From: Mesostigma viride
Lineage: Eukaryota > Streptophyta > Mesostigmatophyceae > Mesostigmatales > Mesostigmataceae
Length of the DNA stretch: 64,000 nt
NCBI GenBank assembly: GCA_009746045.1
Contig: RPFO01000389.1
Location: 1,600,982-1,664,981, forward strand
Direction: 5' to 3'
This document shows positions 49,871 to 59,675 of the stretch, piece by piece (positions within the stretch are counted from its first letter, which is position 1; every line of letters begins with the position of its first letter). The position numbers and the translations under genes are program-made. The notes below the pieces were generated by a model. The model was not told the origin of the DNA. It ran no database searches and saw only the letters and a program-made list of their open reading frames with translations.

Positions 49871-51217
49871 ACCTGTCCAGCCAACCCCTACCTGGGTGGC
49901 TGGGGTACGGGTGCCAGCACAAAAAATATTTTTTCTAAAATTATTTTTTCTTTTGGTGCTATACGGCGTTGCATTCTCCGCTCAGCAGGTTAGTCATAGA
50001 TAAAATGAGCATAGCTCACCAAATCTAGTCAGTCCTAACATGACAACTACAGTCCCGCGGTACTGAGGTACCGGCTCATCACATACTGAGTATAATAGCC
50101 ACGTGTCCATGCCACGACTGCTCTAGTCCAGCACCGTCCCAGTACCAAATTGGGCGCCGGCGGTGCTGGCACGTGTCCACTTAGGCTACAGGCGGGAGAC
50201 TTAGACTAACTCCCACTTTAAGTTTTCTTTGGGTTTCAACAGAAACACACATAGCCAGTAAATGGACGCAGCCATTCCCAATTAATTAATTAATTAATTC
50301 CAGCCATTCCCAATGCCTTAAAAAAACTGTCAGACAACCTACTAGGACCCCAAGGTCACCTCACACATGTACAAGAGATGCATTAAATTGTCTAATCACC
50401 AAGAAAATGTCCTCAAATGAGGACATTTTTCAGCATGGATACCATTTGTAATAACTAACACATGTCAACACATCCATGGGTACAGTATGGAACCATGTTC
50501 ATTCATGATATGTTCAAGAGTTGCAATGCTTAACATCCATGAAATATGTTCATTGTATAATTGTTTACGATTTATGAATGCAGGGGGGTCGCTACGCGAG
50601 TGACCAAATAGCACTCAAGTCAACAATATGCCAAGAAAGAAGGCATGGCCAGGTCATGGCTGGTCCTGAAAATGCACCCAAGGTGCCCACAACATGTCTA
50701 TGTTACACCCTCGCAGTCCTAGACCCTGCAGCCTGCCAGGGGGGGGCACAAAATGTAACTGGCAGCCAAGGACCATGGTGCAGGCCAAACAGCAGGTGTA
50801 AAGCTAGCTCAGTCCAGAGAGTGAAATATGAAGCAAATACTTGCCAAGGTTAGGTCCATGATCGGTAGTAGAGTCTCGGCTGCCACCACGGTGCTAAACC
50901 ATGATGCTGAACCCTTACGTTATATATGAAACATATACTGCAAAGAGGCACAAGTTGTAACACAAGCACAATGTAAACATGACAAGCTCAAGTTTCCAAG
51001 CCAGTCTTGAACACTTGGACATGAGTTGAAGCATTAGAAACATATCGGCAACATACCAGCAAGCCTTGAAAAACTTCTCAGCAACAAGGCAGTATATGTG
51101 TTGAGTCAAACTACCACATCGCAATTAAGCACAGCGACTTCTACTTGCTGCTGTTTTGATAACGCAAGGCCGTTTACCTTTACAGTGACGCAACGGGAAA
51201 AGAAAGTACCGCCCAGC
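49871..51217. other. non-coding stretch
   Basis: No gene was recognised. It holds a short (AATT)n run at 50281-50300 and the palindrome at 50404-50429 (arms AAAATGTCCTCA, spacer AA), whose 20-bp core recurs at 59406-59425. Confidence 0.45.
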
Positions 51218-51474
51218 AATCGGTGTTCTCTGAACGTAGTTTCTTTATAACAGATGAGAATGAACGCCGCTATGTGAGTGGTACTACGGGACGGTGGGCC
51301 TTGGGCTGGACCGGTTCCATGAGTTAGAATTAGTTGGCCAGTTTTGTATGGCCATTTCTAGTTCGTTAAGTTAAGTAGCAATTAAGTTACTGTTGCTGAC
51401 GGCTCATGAGGCGAGCCCGGGCTACGCCGCCCTAAAGTGCCATTTGCACGATGTTCTAGGTCTCTTTTTCTTGT
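51218..51474 (+). repeat. split direct repeat A1 of N1d
   Basis: Identical in my line-by-line reading to A2 (52598-52854). Begins AATCGGTGTTCTCTGAACG. Confidence 0.93.
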
Positions 51475-51676
51475 AATCGGATGTATGGGGTATGGGTATG
51501 GCGGATTACAAGAAATTTAATGCTGCCCTAATCGCGTCAGCCTTTTGGCTGGCGGTGGCCGATTAGAGATGGCGCGTGACTGACATAGCTTGAACAGTCA
51601 CGTGACTGTGAAAAAGAAATTAAAATTACCCTCGTCGGTTTTCTCCCCGCAGCTGGGTTCTTGGCCGACGAGAGAC

Positions 51677-51685
51677 TATAAAATA
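51677..51685 (+). promoter_or_regulatory. TATA box inside the N1d body
   Basis: TATAAAATA lies 46 bp before an ATG (51731) that opens only a 28-codon frame (MSKISVPRCSAYRF...). The body may derive from a promoter-proximal piece of another gene. Confidence 0.4.
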
Positions 51686-52475
51686 CTTCGCGTTTGCCTG
51701 CGCGTGGCACCTGTACGGAACTCTGAAACCATGAGTAAGATTTCCGTGCCACGCTGCAGTGCCTACCGCTTTGCTGCGGAATGTCGCAGCAGGGTTGCAG
51801 TTCCTGACTGCTGACTGCCGAAGGAAGGGTGGTCGGGTTACTTTTAGTGGGCATTGTGATGGACGACAAGTCTGTCGGCCCTCGCGTGAGTAGAAAAATA
51901 TTTACCAGCATCCGCTCTTATGGGTGCGTGAGGTCTCGGGAATGTGGTGGGGACGAATTCCGGAATTATGCAATATTTCGATTCAGACCGAGACTTAAGG
52001 GGCCAGTTTAACAGACGGACCTGGGCCGGGCAGGACCAAATATTTTGGCCGGCCCAGTTGCGCTTGCGCTTTATCGGCCGCTGGGGTGTGTGATGAGAGC
52101 CTGCTCATCAACTAAAACCTGAAATATGGAAAGTTACTCCCCCAGGTGACAACGTTGACAGTAATCGAGATATGGTGGCATCCGGTGACGTCCTACAAGT
52201 TGTCGTCACGTTAGGGCGGCACTGGCCTTTGAGGGAGGTCCGTGATCGTTAAACGAGGCGTCTTCTTCCTTGTCTTTGCGTGCACATTCAACACCCTCTT
52301 TTACTGGCCGAGGGTGGAAGGCTGGGGGGGCCCTGCGAAGGGTTATCGTGCATGAGGCTCGCTACAGCCGCCGGCGATTGTAATGGTCGTGACCGTTGCG
52401 GCAGGGCAGCCTCGAGAGCCACTGAGCGAAAGTGGTTGGCGGAGCTTTGGAGATAAAGCACCAGGAAAGGGGGTT

Positions 52476-52599
52476 GGGTAACGAGAACTACAATCAATCA
52501 TGAAATGGGTGCAGCGTGGCAGGCTCACTCATGGGTTCTGTAATTGCCCACTTATTGTTTTAATCAAATGTTGGTGGATTGGTAATAGTGGGAATAGAA
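52476..52599 (+). repeat. split direct repeat B1 of N1d
   Basis: Matches B2 (52890-53013). Begins GGGTAACGAG, ends AATAGAA, where it overlaps A2 by two bases. Confidence 0.93.
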
Positions 52600-52854
52600 T
52601 CGGTGTTCTCTGAACGTAGTTTCTTTATAACAGATGAGAATGAACGCCGCTATGTGAGTGGTACTACGGGACGGTGGGCCTTGGGCTGGACCGGTTCCAT
52701 GAGTTAGAATTAGTTGGCCAGTTTTGTATGGCCATTTCTAGTTCGTTAAGTTAAGTAGCAATTAAGTTACTGTTGCTGACGGCTCATGAGGCGAGCCCGG
52801 GCTACGCCGCCCTAAAGTGCCATTTGCACGATGTTCTAGGTCTCTTTTTCTTGT
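52598..52854 (+). repeat. split direct repeat A2 of N1d
   Basis: Second A copy, directly joined to B1; followed by a 35-bp pyrimidine-rich spacer and B2. Confidence 0.93.
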
Positions 52855-52889
52855 TCCGCCCTCCCTCCCTCTTCTTGTGTTTGTTTCTA

Positions 52890-53013
52890 GGGTAACGAGA
52901 ACTACAATCAATCATGAAATGGGTGCAGCGTGGCAGGCTCACTCATGGGTTCTGTAATTGCCCACTTATTGTTTTAATCAAATGTTGGTGGATTGGTAAT
53001 AGTGGGAATAGAA
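52890..53013 (+). repeat. split direct repeat B2 of N1d
   Basis: Ends AATAGAA at the right border of the element; flanking DNA resumes as acttccatta. Confidence 0.93.
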
Positions 53014-53137
53014 ACTTCCATTATTCCCCGGACATAAACGTAATCAAAACCACGAAGTTGGGCATTGAAAGCAACCGGAACAATCACGTCTGCGGGAGTT
53101 ATAGGTTACAATCCGCTTAACAAGCTTACTTAGAACG

Positions 53138-53536
53138 ATGCGGTTGAGAATGACAGTCGGAACCTTGTTCTTGACGTGCGCCCAGGCCGCCAGCTGCGCG
53201 GGCCAGCTCAAGAAATATACATTAAAGGATGGTGACGCGTGGGAAGCACCCAGCCTTGCGGCAAAAGAAAAATATGGCTCGCGCTCGCCCTGGTTTTCGC
53301 CAGGCGCGACTGCGACATCACGACGAAAAAATAGATACTCTTTGACGCATGCAACTGCCCAGGTCCCTCTTCTCCCCATGTCGCCCATAAGCCCAGAAGC
53401 GTACCATAACCCATACTCGCGATATCCGCAGCGCCTGGGCGGAAAAAGAAATTGTAAAACCGAACTGCGAACTGACCTATCATGCGATCTACTTAGCTCT
53501 CAGATTTTCTTCAACAATGCCAAAATCCGTTCATGA
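53138..53536 (+). CDS. putative small secreted protein gene between two YR elements
   Basis: The ORF has 132 codons with an ATG. The N-terminus MRLRMTVGTLFLTCAQAASC is a plausible signal peptide with a cleavage site after AASC/AG. The mature part is basic and Ser/Pro-rich with no domain I know. Its stop (TGA 53534-53536) lies exactly at the left border of N2, and the stop would also be present in the empty site. N1d ends 125 bp upstream of the ATG. Its 3' end overlaps, on the other strand, the split exon described at 53500. Only one of the two may be a real gene. Confidence 0.35.
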   Translation: MRLRMTVGTLFLTCAQAASCAGQLKKYTLKDGDAWEAPSLAAKEKYGSRSPWFSPGATATSRRKNRYSLTHATAQVPLLPMSPISPEAYHNPYSRYPQRLGGKRNCKTELRTDLSCDLLSSQIFFNNAKIRS

Positions 53537-53537
53537 A
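53500..53537 (-). pseudogene. 3' end of a host exon split by N2 (left part)
   Basis: With N2 left out, the minus-strand frame of 59037-59226 runs on without a stop into this segment, adding about 12 codons (VHERILALLKKI) to a TGA at 53500-53502. The junction base triplet GAA/TTC is shared by both flanks and the element borders, as expected for a YR insertion site. Confidence 0.5.
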
Positions 53538-53969
53538 TCGTGGTTCTCTGAACATAGTTTCTTTATAGTGAGATGGAAGGGTAGCCGCTATAGCTAGGTT
53601 ATTGGGTTCACGTGACATACCTTTTGAGGCCGGTGCGGCCTGATCCGGATCAGTCGTGGCCAAAGCTTTGGCCAGTTTTTCTTGGCCAGGTGGCAGGAGC
53701 TACGTTGAGATATAAACCTGCCACTGTCTAGGTTTCTTGGCTCATGGCGTAGTGATTAACTAGATCTAGATTCTTTCTCTCACGCAGTATGTGACCTAAT
53801 AGCCCCGGCAGCCTTACGTAAGCTGCCGGCAATTAGAACGCCACATTGCGTCATTTGTTCAGACGCAACGTTTGCGTGGCGAAAAAATGCCGTCCGGGCC
53901 AAGGCCGCATGACACGCAAAAAAGGACAAAAACAAACCCACCTAGCTAAGGTCGGCCTCTTTTCTTTTC
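53535..53969 (+). repeat. split direct repeat A1 of N2
   Basis: Begins GAATCGTGGTTCTCTGAAC. It contains the hairpin CGGCAGC-CTTACGTAA-GCTGCCG near its 3' third and a TATA-like atataaa at about 53709, a plausible element promoter. Confidence 0.95.
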
Positions 53970-54056
53970 ACGAGGGCGGCGACAGCAAGCCAGGGGAAAC
54001 GAACCTCTGGTTTGACGAACCTGTACTGTCGGAGCCATTTTTGGCCCTGAGCAGCA

Positions 54057-55111
54057 ATGCCGAAGGGGCGCAAAGCTACAGGAGGGCAGGCAGCGCGCGG
54101 GGAGGACGGGACGCCCACACCGCGGGCTGCTGCCGCCAGTCACGCGCCAGTCGCCTTCAGCGCCAAAAAGAAGCAGCTCGCCACTCTGCTCGCCAAGTGC
54201 ATCAGCCCCGCAGAGGCGGTGGGGGCAGTCGAGCAGGTCTTCGGTGCCGAGGACTGGGTGACGGACGCCAGCTCGTGGAGCTCGAGCCAGCTGAAGTCTG
54301 TCGTGCAGTTGCTGGCCGATCACGTTGATGTTGGCGACGTGTTGGACGCACGTGACCCAAACGGAACGTTGGTGGCAAAACTGCTGGCCGTGGCAGATCT
54401 CGCGGCGGACGAGGAGGAGGATCAGGCGCTGCCACCAACGACACCTGCGCAGCGAAAAATGGCCAAGCCGAAAGGCGCGGCCAAGGTTTCGGCAGGTGGG
54501 GGGGCTGTCGGAAAGGAAATGAGGGCGAGGTTGGCGACATTCGTTGGGGCACCTCCGGAAACCGAAAATCAGGACGACGAGGAGGACGAGGAGGGGGAGG
54601 TCGCAGCCGAGAAATTCATGCAAGGTTTGAAGGCAGCGCTGGGAGGAATGGAGGGGGCGGGAAGCCACTTCAAGGCCTCGAAAGGGGTGGCGCTGCCAAG
54701 CCGAGCCAAGAGCGTGAAATATCGGGTTTCGGAGCGGGTGCTGCCGGGGGTGTTGGAGGACGCCAGCGACAATGGGATGGGAATCCGGTCGTGGGTCATG
54801 ACGGTAAAGCCTGGAAATTGGCGGAACATGGAGAACAGGAAAATTGTCATGAACATTGCATTGGCCATGGACACCCTTCTCAAGGAGCTGGGCTCAGCAG
54901 CCGGGGAGCTTGTGGGCATGGAGTACCTAATGAGGGTGGTGGCGGCCTTGCTGCAGGTGGAAGGGCAAGGAGGGGGGGGTGGAAGGTGGCCAGCCACCTC
55001 CTGCCATTGGGGGAGGAGGCTGCACTGTCAGCCACCCCGGCTGTCAAGGCAGCTCTCCAAACTGCCATCCTCTTGGACAAGCTCAGCAAGGCTCAACAAG
55101 TAGGGAAATAG
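54057..55111 (+). CDS. N2 ORF1 (Gag-like)
   Basis: The open frame has about 300 codons of convincing protein: MPKGRKATGGQAARGEDG, FSAKKKQLATLLAKCISPAEAV, EDWVTDASSWSSSQLKSVVQLL, an acidic DDEEDEEGE stretch, FKASKGVALPSRAKSVKYRV and IRSWVMTVKPGNWRNMENR. After a G8 run (about 54971-54978) the same frame turns unlikely, while another frame gives a convincing end homologous to N1 (ALSATPAVKAALQTAILLDK...QQVGK*, stop 55109-55111). Either a frameshift mutation or programmed slippage on the G run is implied. No zinc knuckle is seen. The role is assigned by position and by homology with N1. Confidence 0.75.
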
Positions 55112-58100
55112 AATCCCAGCGGGACCGCTCCCTTTTCCCGCTGCCATACCCACTTAGGCCAGCGTACACCGCGTGGGGCAGGGTGAGATCGGCACGCCGG
55201 CGACAGCGTGCCACGCGCCGCCACCGCGAGTACACACTGCAATGCAAGGTAGTGCGTTGGCTTAATTGGCTGTGGGGAGGGGGGCAAGACCCTCCTCCTA
55301 ACCCTAGAGGGGCGTGCTCTAAGGGGAGGGAGGAGGCCCTTGCGAGGGTCAAGAGGCACTGCACCTGGCACAGTCGCCGCGTAGGGGGCGTTGCGACAGG
55401 CCAGGAGCAAGAAGGTGCTGATGCAATATATGGGAAGCAGAATAAGTATGAACAACTGCGCGCGGACGCGGTGAGTCTACCAAAGGCGGAGGTGGCGGGG
55501 AAGGCACGGCTGCTCGACCTGTTGGCTATGCGGCCGAGCTGGCGGGAGATATATGCCAGCGAAGAGAACTGCATCAAGCCAGCGGTCGTGGCGAGCGCAA
55601 AGTATTGGAATGTGCCCAAGCCCAGCCGGGGATGCTCCATGGCTGAATGGGGCAAGCTCATGAGCCGGGCAGCGGGCGTGGGCATGGTGGCGTTCCGGGA
55701 GAGGCGGCCCAAGTGGGTGGATGGCTGCTTTGGAGTGGCCAAGGGGGTGGGTGAGCTTCGGTTCATCGTCAACAGGAAGCTGGGCAACCTGCTGTGGGTG
55801 GACCCCCCCAAGATCCTGCTACCCCACCTGGGCATCCTCGTGGAGGTCTACATCAAAGGCTGGTGCTACTGCGCCAAGAGCGACCTCGTGTCATACTACT
55901 ATTCCATCGAGGTGCCCGAGTGGTGGTGGGACTACCAAGGGCTTCCTAGTGTGTGGTCGACTAGCGTAGGTCTGGCAGGGCCCAGGCGGAAGGTGTGGCC
56001 CGTGCTCAAGGTGCTGGCCATGGGACATTCCCATGCGGTGGCGCTGGGGGAGGCCATCCATGAGATGGTGCTCTACATGACCGGTGCCCTGGATCCGAGG
56101 CGCCAGGTCAACTACCTCTCAAGCGCAGGTGAGCTCACCTTGGTGCGCGACGAGTGTGGCCAGCCACTGCGCTTGGCCATCGAGTACAAGGAGGAGCGCG
56201 CCGGGGAGCTTCAGATTGACCTGGAAAACCCCCCTGCCCCCATGCTGTCCATCACTATTGATGACTTGGTGGCCAGCAACGGGCGGACCTGCGAGGCGGT
56301 GAACCAGCTCATCACGCGCGCTATTGAGGAAGGCTACCTCCCTAACAACCTTGTGCCGTCTAAGGAGAAGACTAAGATGGCGAGCCTGGAAGGGGACGAG
56401 CTAGAAGCCCTAGGGGTGGTGCACCGACGGAACGGCGTGCTGGAACCAACGGTCAAGCAGCTCAACCTTGTGATCGCCCACACGCAGGCTATACTCACTC
56501 GAGGCCGAGCTACGGCCGAGGGGCTGGCTGCCGTCTTGGGGCGGTGGTTGTGGCTGCAGATGTTAAGCCGCAGCTGCTTGTCCATTTGGCAGCAATGTTT
56601 CAAATTCATCAGCCTGCAAGGGTGGGGGCAGCGATCCTGGGTGCTGTGGGCCGGGGTGCGGGAGGAGTTAGAGTGTGCCCTGGCCTTGGCTCCCATGCTA
56701 AGGGTTGACCGAAGCGCACCTTTGGCCCGTGAGGTGGTTGCATCTGACGCGTCCACCTACGGGCAAGGTGTCGTGTACGCAACCATGGAGCCGGGCGATG
56801 TGACGGAGCTGGCGAGGGCACGAGAGGTGCGGGGGTACCCGACTTTGCTCATACCAAGTGAGGTGGCCTACGCTGGCCCTAGGCCACTGAGCGCGCGGGC
56901 GCAACAAGCAATCACTAGCCAGCAATGGCGGGTTGGGGTCCGGAGTCGTTGGCGGGATCCGGGGATGCACATCAACGAGAAGGAGGTGCGGGCTGCAGTG
57001 AAGGGCGTGGAGAGGAGTGCGCGCAGCTTGGCAAACCGAGGCAAGCGGGTGGTGAGGTTGGTGGACTCCACCGCGGCGTTGGGCTGCTTGGCTAAGGGGC
57101 GGTCCTCATCCCACAAGCTCAACAAGCAGTGCCGCCGCTTGTGCGCGCTGACCCTCGCCACGGGGAGTCGTTCCCAGTGGGTGTGGACGCCGAGTGCACT
57201 TCAACCAGCCGATGGCGTTTCTCGCGGCCAATCCATGGCGACTTTCTTGGCAGGCTGGGTGCGCGACCTGACCGCGGAAGGCATCCATCCTAACCCGGGG
57301 CCCCCTGCACCTGTTAGCTACCTTCCATTGCTAGAGGGGAAAGTAAAGCCGGCTACTTTGCTGGCCTACCGTCGTGGTCTTGATTCCCTCTTGACTTGGT
57401 GGGAGGCTGGTGGGCGGGCGGACGGGTCATCGTCACGAGCTGACACCCTTGAGGAGACATTTTGTGCGTATGTCGCCTGGGCTCATTTTCGGGGGTACAG
57501 CCGCCAAGTGTGTGTCAATGCCTTGATGGGGTTGCAACTTTATTATCCCGGTATGGTGAAGCGGTGGGACTTGGCCCGTGGCGTCCTCGCTGGGTGGAAA
57601 ACACTTGTGCCCCCCCGTGCCCCTCCTCCCATTCCATGGGAGGCGGCGTTTGCACTTGCCAGCACGATGGTCATGCAAGGTCAGCGCCTTGCGGGCCTGC
57701 TGGTTGTCATCGTGTTCCGCCATTACCTGCGAATCTCGGAGGCGCTGAACCTCCGTGTTGGCCATGTGCGCCTCCAGCCTGACGTTCGGCTTGGGCCGGC
57801 TCAACGGGGCGCCCTACTGCTGAGGTCTACCAAGACCTCTAAGGGCAAGACTCAGTCAGTGGTGGTAGAAGATGTGATGTCTGAAACCATCCTCCGTCAC
57901 TGCATCGCGGGTAAGCACGCTTGGGAGGCCGTGTTCCCTTTCACCTACCCGCAATTCCGGCGCATTTGGCAGGCTGCGAGTCAGGCCTTGGGGGTCGCCC
58001 AGATTTTCACCATTCACGGGCTGCGGCATGGAGGTGCCACTCACGATTTCCTCGCGGGTCGCAGCATGGGGGACATCCAGGGCCGGGGGCGCTGGCTTAG

Positions 58101-58233
58101 CAGCTCCACGGTTGCCCATTATGTGGGCTTGCACCGCAGTTTGGAGGTGCAGCTGCCTGAGGTTATTCTTCGGGCCATGGCCGCCTGCCCCCCTCGGGCC
58201 TGGCGGGCTATTTTGAAATTGCCCTCCACCTAA
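55112..58233 (+). CDS. N2 ORF2: RT, RNase H, 2A-like site, tyrosine recombinase
   Basis: One open frame runs from before 55000 to the stop at 58231-58233; the start is uncertain because no ATG is clearly favoured. RT: CFGVAKGVGELRFIVNRK, motif A SDLVSYYYSIEVPE (about 55878), catalytic TIDDLV (about 56253). RNase H: VVASDASTYGQGVVY (56734), HINEKEVRAA, RLVDSTAALGCL and the PADGVSR end. 2A-like EGIHPNPGP is at 57277-57303. YR: Arg in YLRISEALNL (57730), HGLRHGG (His 58014, Arg 58023), RGRW, and nucleophile Tyr 58120 in AHYVG. All catalytic residues are present, so it is potentially active. Confidence 0.92.
57277..57303 (+). other. 2A-like motif in N2
   Basis: The motif EGIHPNPGP is in frame in ORF2, between RNase H and recombinase, at the same place as GDVHPNPGP in N1. 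Both are preceded by W-x-x-DLT. The Asp of the 2A consensus is Gly here, so activity is less certain than in N1. Confidence 0.6.
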
Positions 58234-58305
58234 TTTGGTTGTTCATTTCTCTGTCATTATGCTAGGTTCTTTGCCCCTGGCATGGATCGCCAGGGAGGGA
58301 TATAA

Positions 58306-58442
58306 GGGTAAGGCTAGCCTTTGCCAAGCAATAAGTGTTCCCATGAGCATCGGCGGCCGGGATGTGGCCTGCCTTTTGTATGTGCTCCACTCATTGTTTT
58401 AATAAAGAGTCTGGTTACCCTGGAGTTCCACGGTTAATAGAA
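58306..58442 (+). repeat. split direct repeat B1 of N2, with AATAAA
   Basis: 137 bp, begins GGGTAAGGCTAGCC and ends AATAGAA. It contains AATAAA at 58401-58406, a plausible polyadenylation signal for the element RNA. It overlaps A2 by three bases. Confidence 0.93.
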
Positions 58443-58874
58443 TCGTGGTTCTCTGAACATAGTTTCTTTATAGTGAGATGGAAGGGTAGCCGCTATAGCT
58501 AGGTTATTGGGTTCACGTGACATACCTTTTGAGGCCGGTGCGGCCTGATCCGGATCAGTCGTGGCCAAAGCTTTGGCCAGTTTTTCTTGGCCAGGTGGCA
58601 GGAGCTACGTTGAGATATAAACCTGCCACTGTCTAGGTTTCTTGGCTCATGGCGTAGTGATTAACTAGATCTAGATTCTTTCTCTCACGCAGTATGTGAC
58701 CTAATAGCCCCGGCAGCCTTACGTAAGCTGCCGGCAATTAGAACGCCACATTGCGTCATTTGTTCAGACGCAACATTTGCGTGGCGAAAAAATGCCGTCC
58801 GGGCCAAGGCCGCATGACACGCAAAAAAGGACAAAAACAAACCCACCTAGCTAAGGTCGGCCTCTTTTCTTTTC
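58440..58874 (+). repeat. split direct repeat A2 of N2
   Basis: 435 bp. The one difference from A1 that I see is cgcaacAtttgcg versus cgcaacGtttgcg. Confidence 0.95.
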
Positions 58875-58899
58875 CCGCCCACCCTCCCTGCGTGTTTGG

Positions 58900-59036
58900 G
58901 GGTAAGGCTAGCCTTTGCCAAGCAATAAGTGTTCCCATGAGCATCGGCGGCCGGGATGTGGCCTGCCTTTTGTATGTGCTCCACTCATTGTTTTAATAAA
59001 GAGTCTGGTTACCCTGGAGTTCCACGGTTAATAGAA
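58900..59036 (+). repeat. split direct repeat B2 of N2
   Basis: Second B copy, 137 bp, ending AATAGAA at the right border of the element. Confidence 0.95.
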
Positions 59037-59226
59037 CAAAATTTTCGACATATACAAAGCACCTGCACGTGAAGAATAGCATCTTCGAAATCACTAGATG
59101 ACGATCTAAAATGCTGTCTTCGTCCGGGGCAAAATAATGCCCTATAACATTCAGGCAAGCCTCGGAACTGGCACGACCCCATAGCCGCCACTCGACAAAA
59201 CACTCGATTGCATTGCGATGTTCTTG
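59037..59226 (-). pseudogene. host-like exon split by N2 (right part)
   Basis: A splice-acceptor-like CCTACAATAG precedes an open minus-strand frame of about 63 codons with very protein-like text (NAIECFVEWRLWGRASSEAC, LNVIGHYFAPDEDSILDRHL, ISKMLFFTCRCFVYVENF). It reaches the N2 border still open, and continues across the inferred empty site to a stop at 53500. In the present arrangement it would read into N2. I do not recognise the family. The earlier exons would lie to the right, but the DNA there is non-coding before the copia-like element. Confidence 0.5.
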
Positions 59227-59660
59227 CTATTGTAGGTACTTTTCGTCGCCTCGTATTTTCCAGGTACGGTCGACCCCTGTCGACCCCAGGGGCTTGGCGC
59301 GCTCAGTACCTATCCCAGTTTCGCGCCAAAACCCACCAAGTGACCCTAGGACCAAATTTGGCGCCAAAACCGCGCCCCTGACCCCCCCCGTCTCAAACGA
59401 GGACTATGTCCTCAAATGAGGACATTTTGGACAAAAAAGGCCCCATGTCTCAAGCATGATTTCTTAACTGAGTGAGATGGGTGCTCAAGGCCCCAGCATG
59501 TCATGGTCATCCAAACAGGTGTCCCAAAAAATTTATTCAATAAATAACACATTCATCATGTCCCAACTTTCTAGACCAGTGCTTCTCACTGTCAGAAAAC
59601 TACCCAGCTGCCACTGCAGCCTTTCAGCTGCAGTATTAGGCAGGGGGTCATGGGCTAACA
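59227..59660. other. intron-like or intergenic stretch
   Basis: No gene was seen. It contains two ggcgcc/gcgcgccaaaa motifs and the palindrome ATGTCCTCA-AA-TGAGGACAT (59406-59425), whose 20-bp core is identical to that at 50404-50429. Confidence 0.45.
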
Positions 59661-59675
59661 TGTACAATGTGCCAG

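Larger units (their letters stand above)
51218..53013 (+). mobile_element. non-autonomous YR element with split direct repeats (N1d)
   Basis: The order is A1 (51218-51474), body, B1 (52476-52599) overlapping A2 (52598-52854), then B2 (52890-53013). The A copies are the same length (257 bp) and look identical, as do the 124-bp B copies. This A1-body-B1A2-B2 order is the signature of PAT/Ngaro-type YR retrotransposons. The A and B sequences are related to those of N2 (TTCTCTGAAC-TAGTTTCTTTATA and CATT/TATTGTTTTAAT). The 1-kb body holds no RT or recombinase, so it depends on a partner such as N2. Confidence 0.92.
53535..59036 (+). mobile_element. full-length tyrosine-recombinase retrotransposon N2
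   Basis: 5502 bp in the order A1 (53535-53969), ORF1, ORF2, B1 (58306-58442), A2 (58440-58874), B2 (58900-59036). The A repeats are 435 bp (I count one difference) and the B repeats 137 bp. The borders share GAA with the flanks. It has RT-RNase H-YR and no integrase, protease or methyltransferase. This is a PAT/Ngaro-like (split-direct-repeat) element, and ORF2 is fully open, so it is the likely driver of N1d. Ngaro versus PAT/Kangaroo/TOC affiliation needs a tree. Confidence 0.95.

Noticed and set aside
45000-50400. Split direct repeats or LTRs bounding YR element N1
   Set aside because: I compared both flanks for shared blocks and for the A/B sequences of N2 and found none, so I did not define borders for N1.
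54791-55111. Separate small gene overlapping the end of N2 ORF1
   Set aside because: Its C-terminus is homologous to the end of N1 ORF1, so it is the shifted-frame tail of ORF1 rather than an independent gene.
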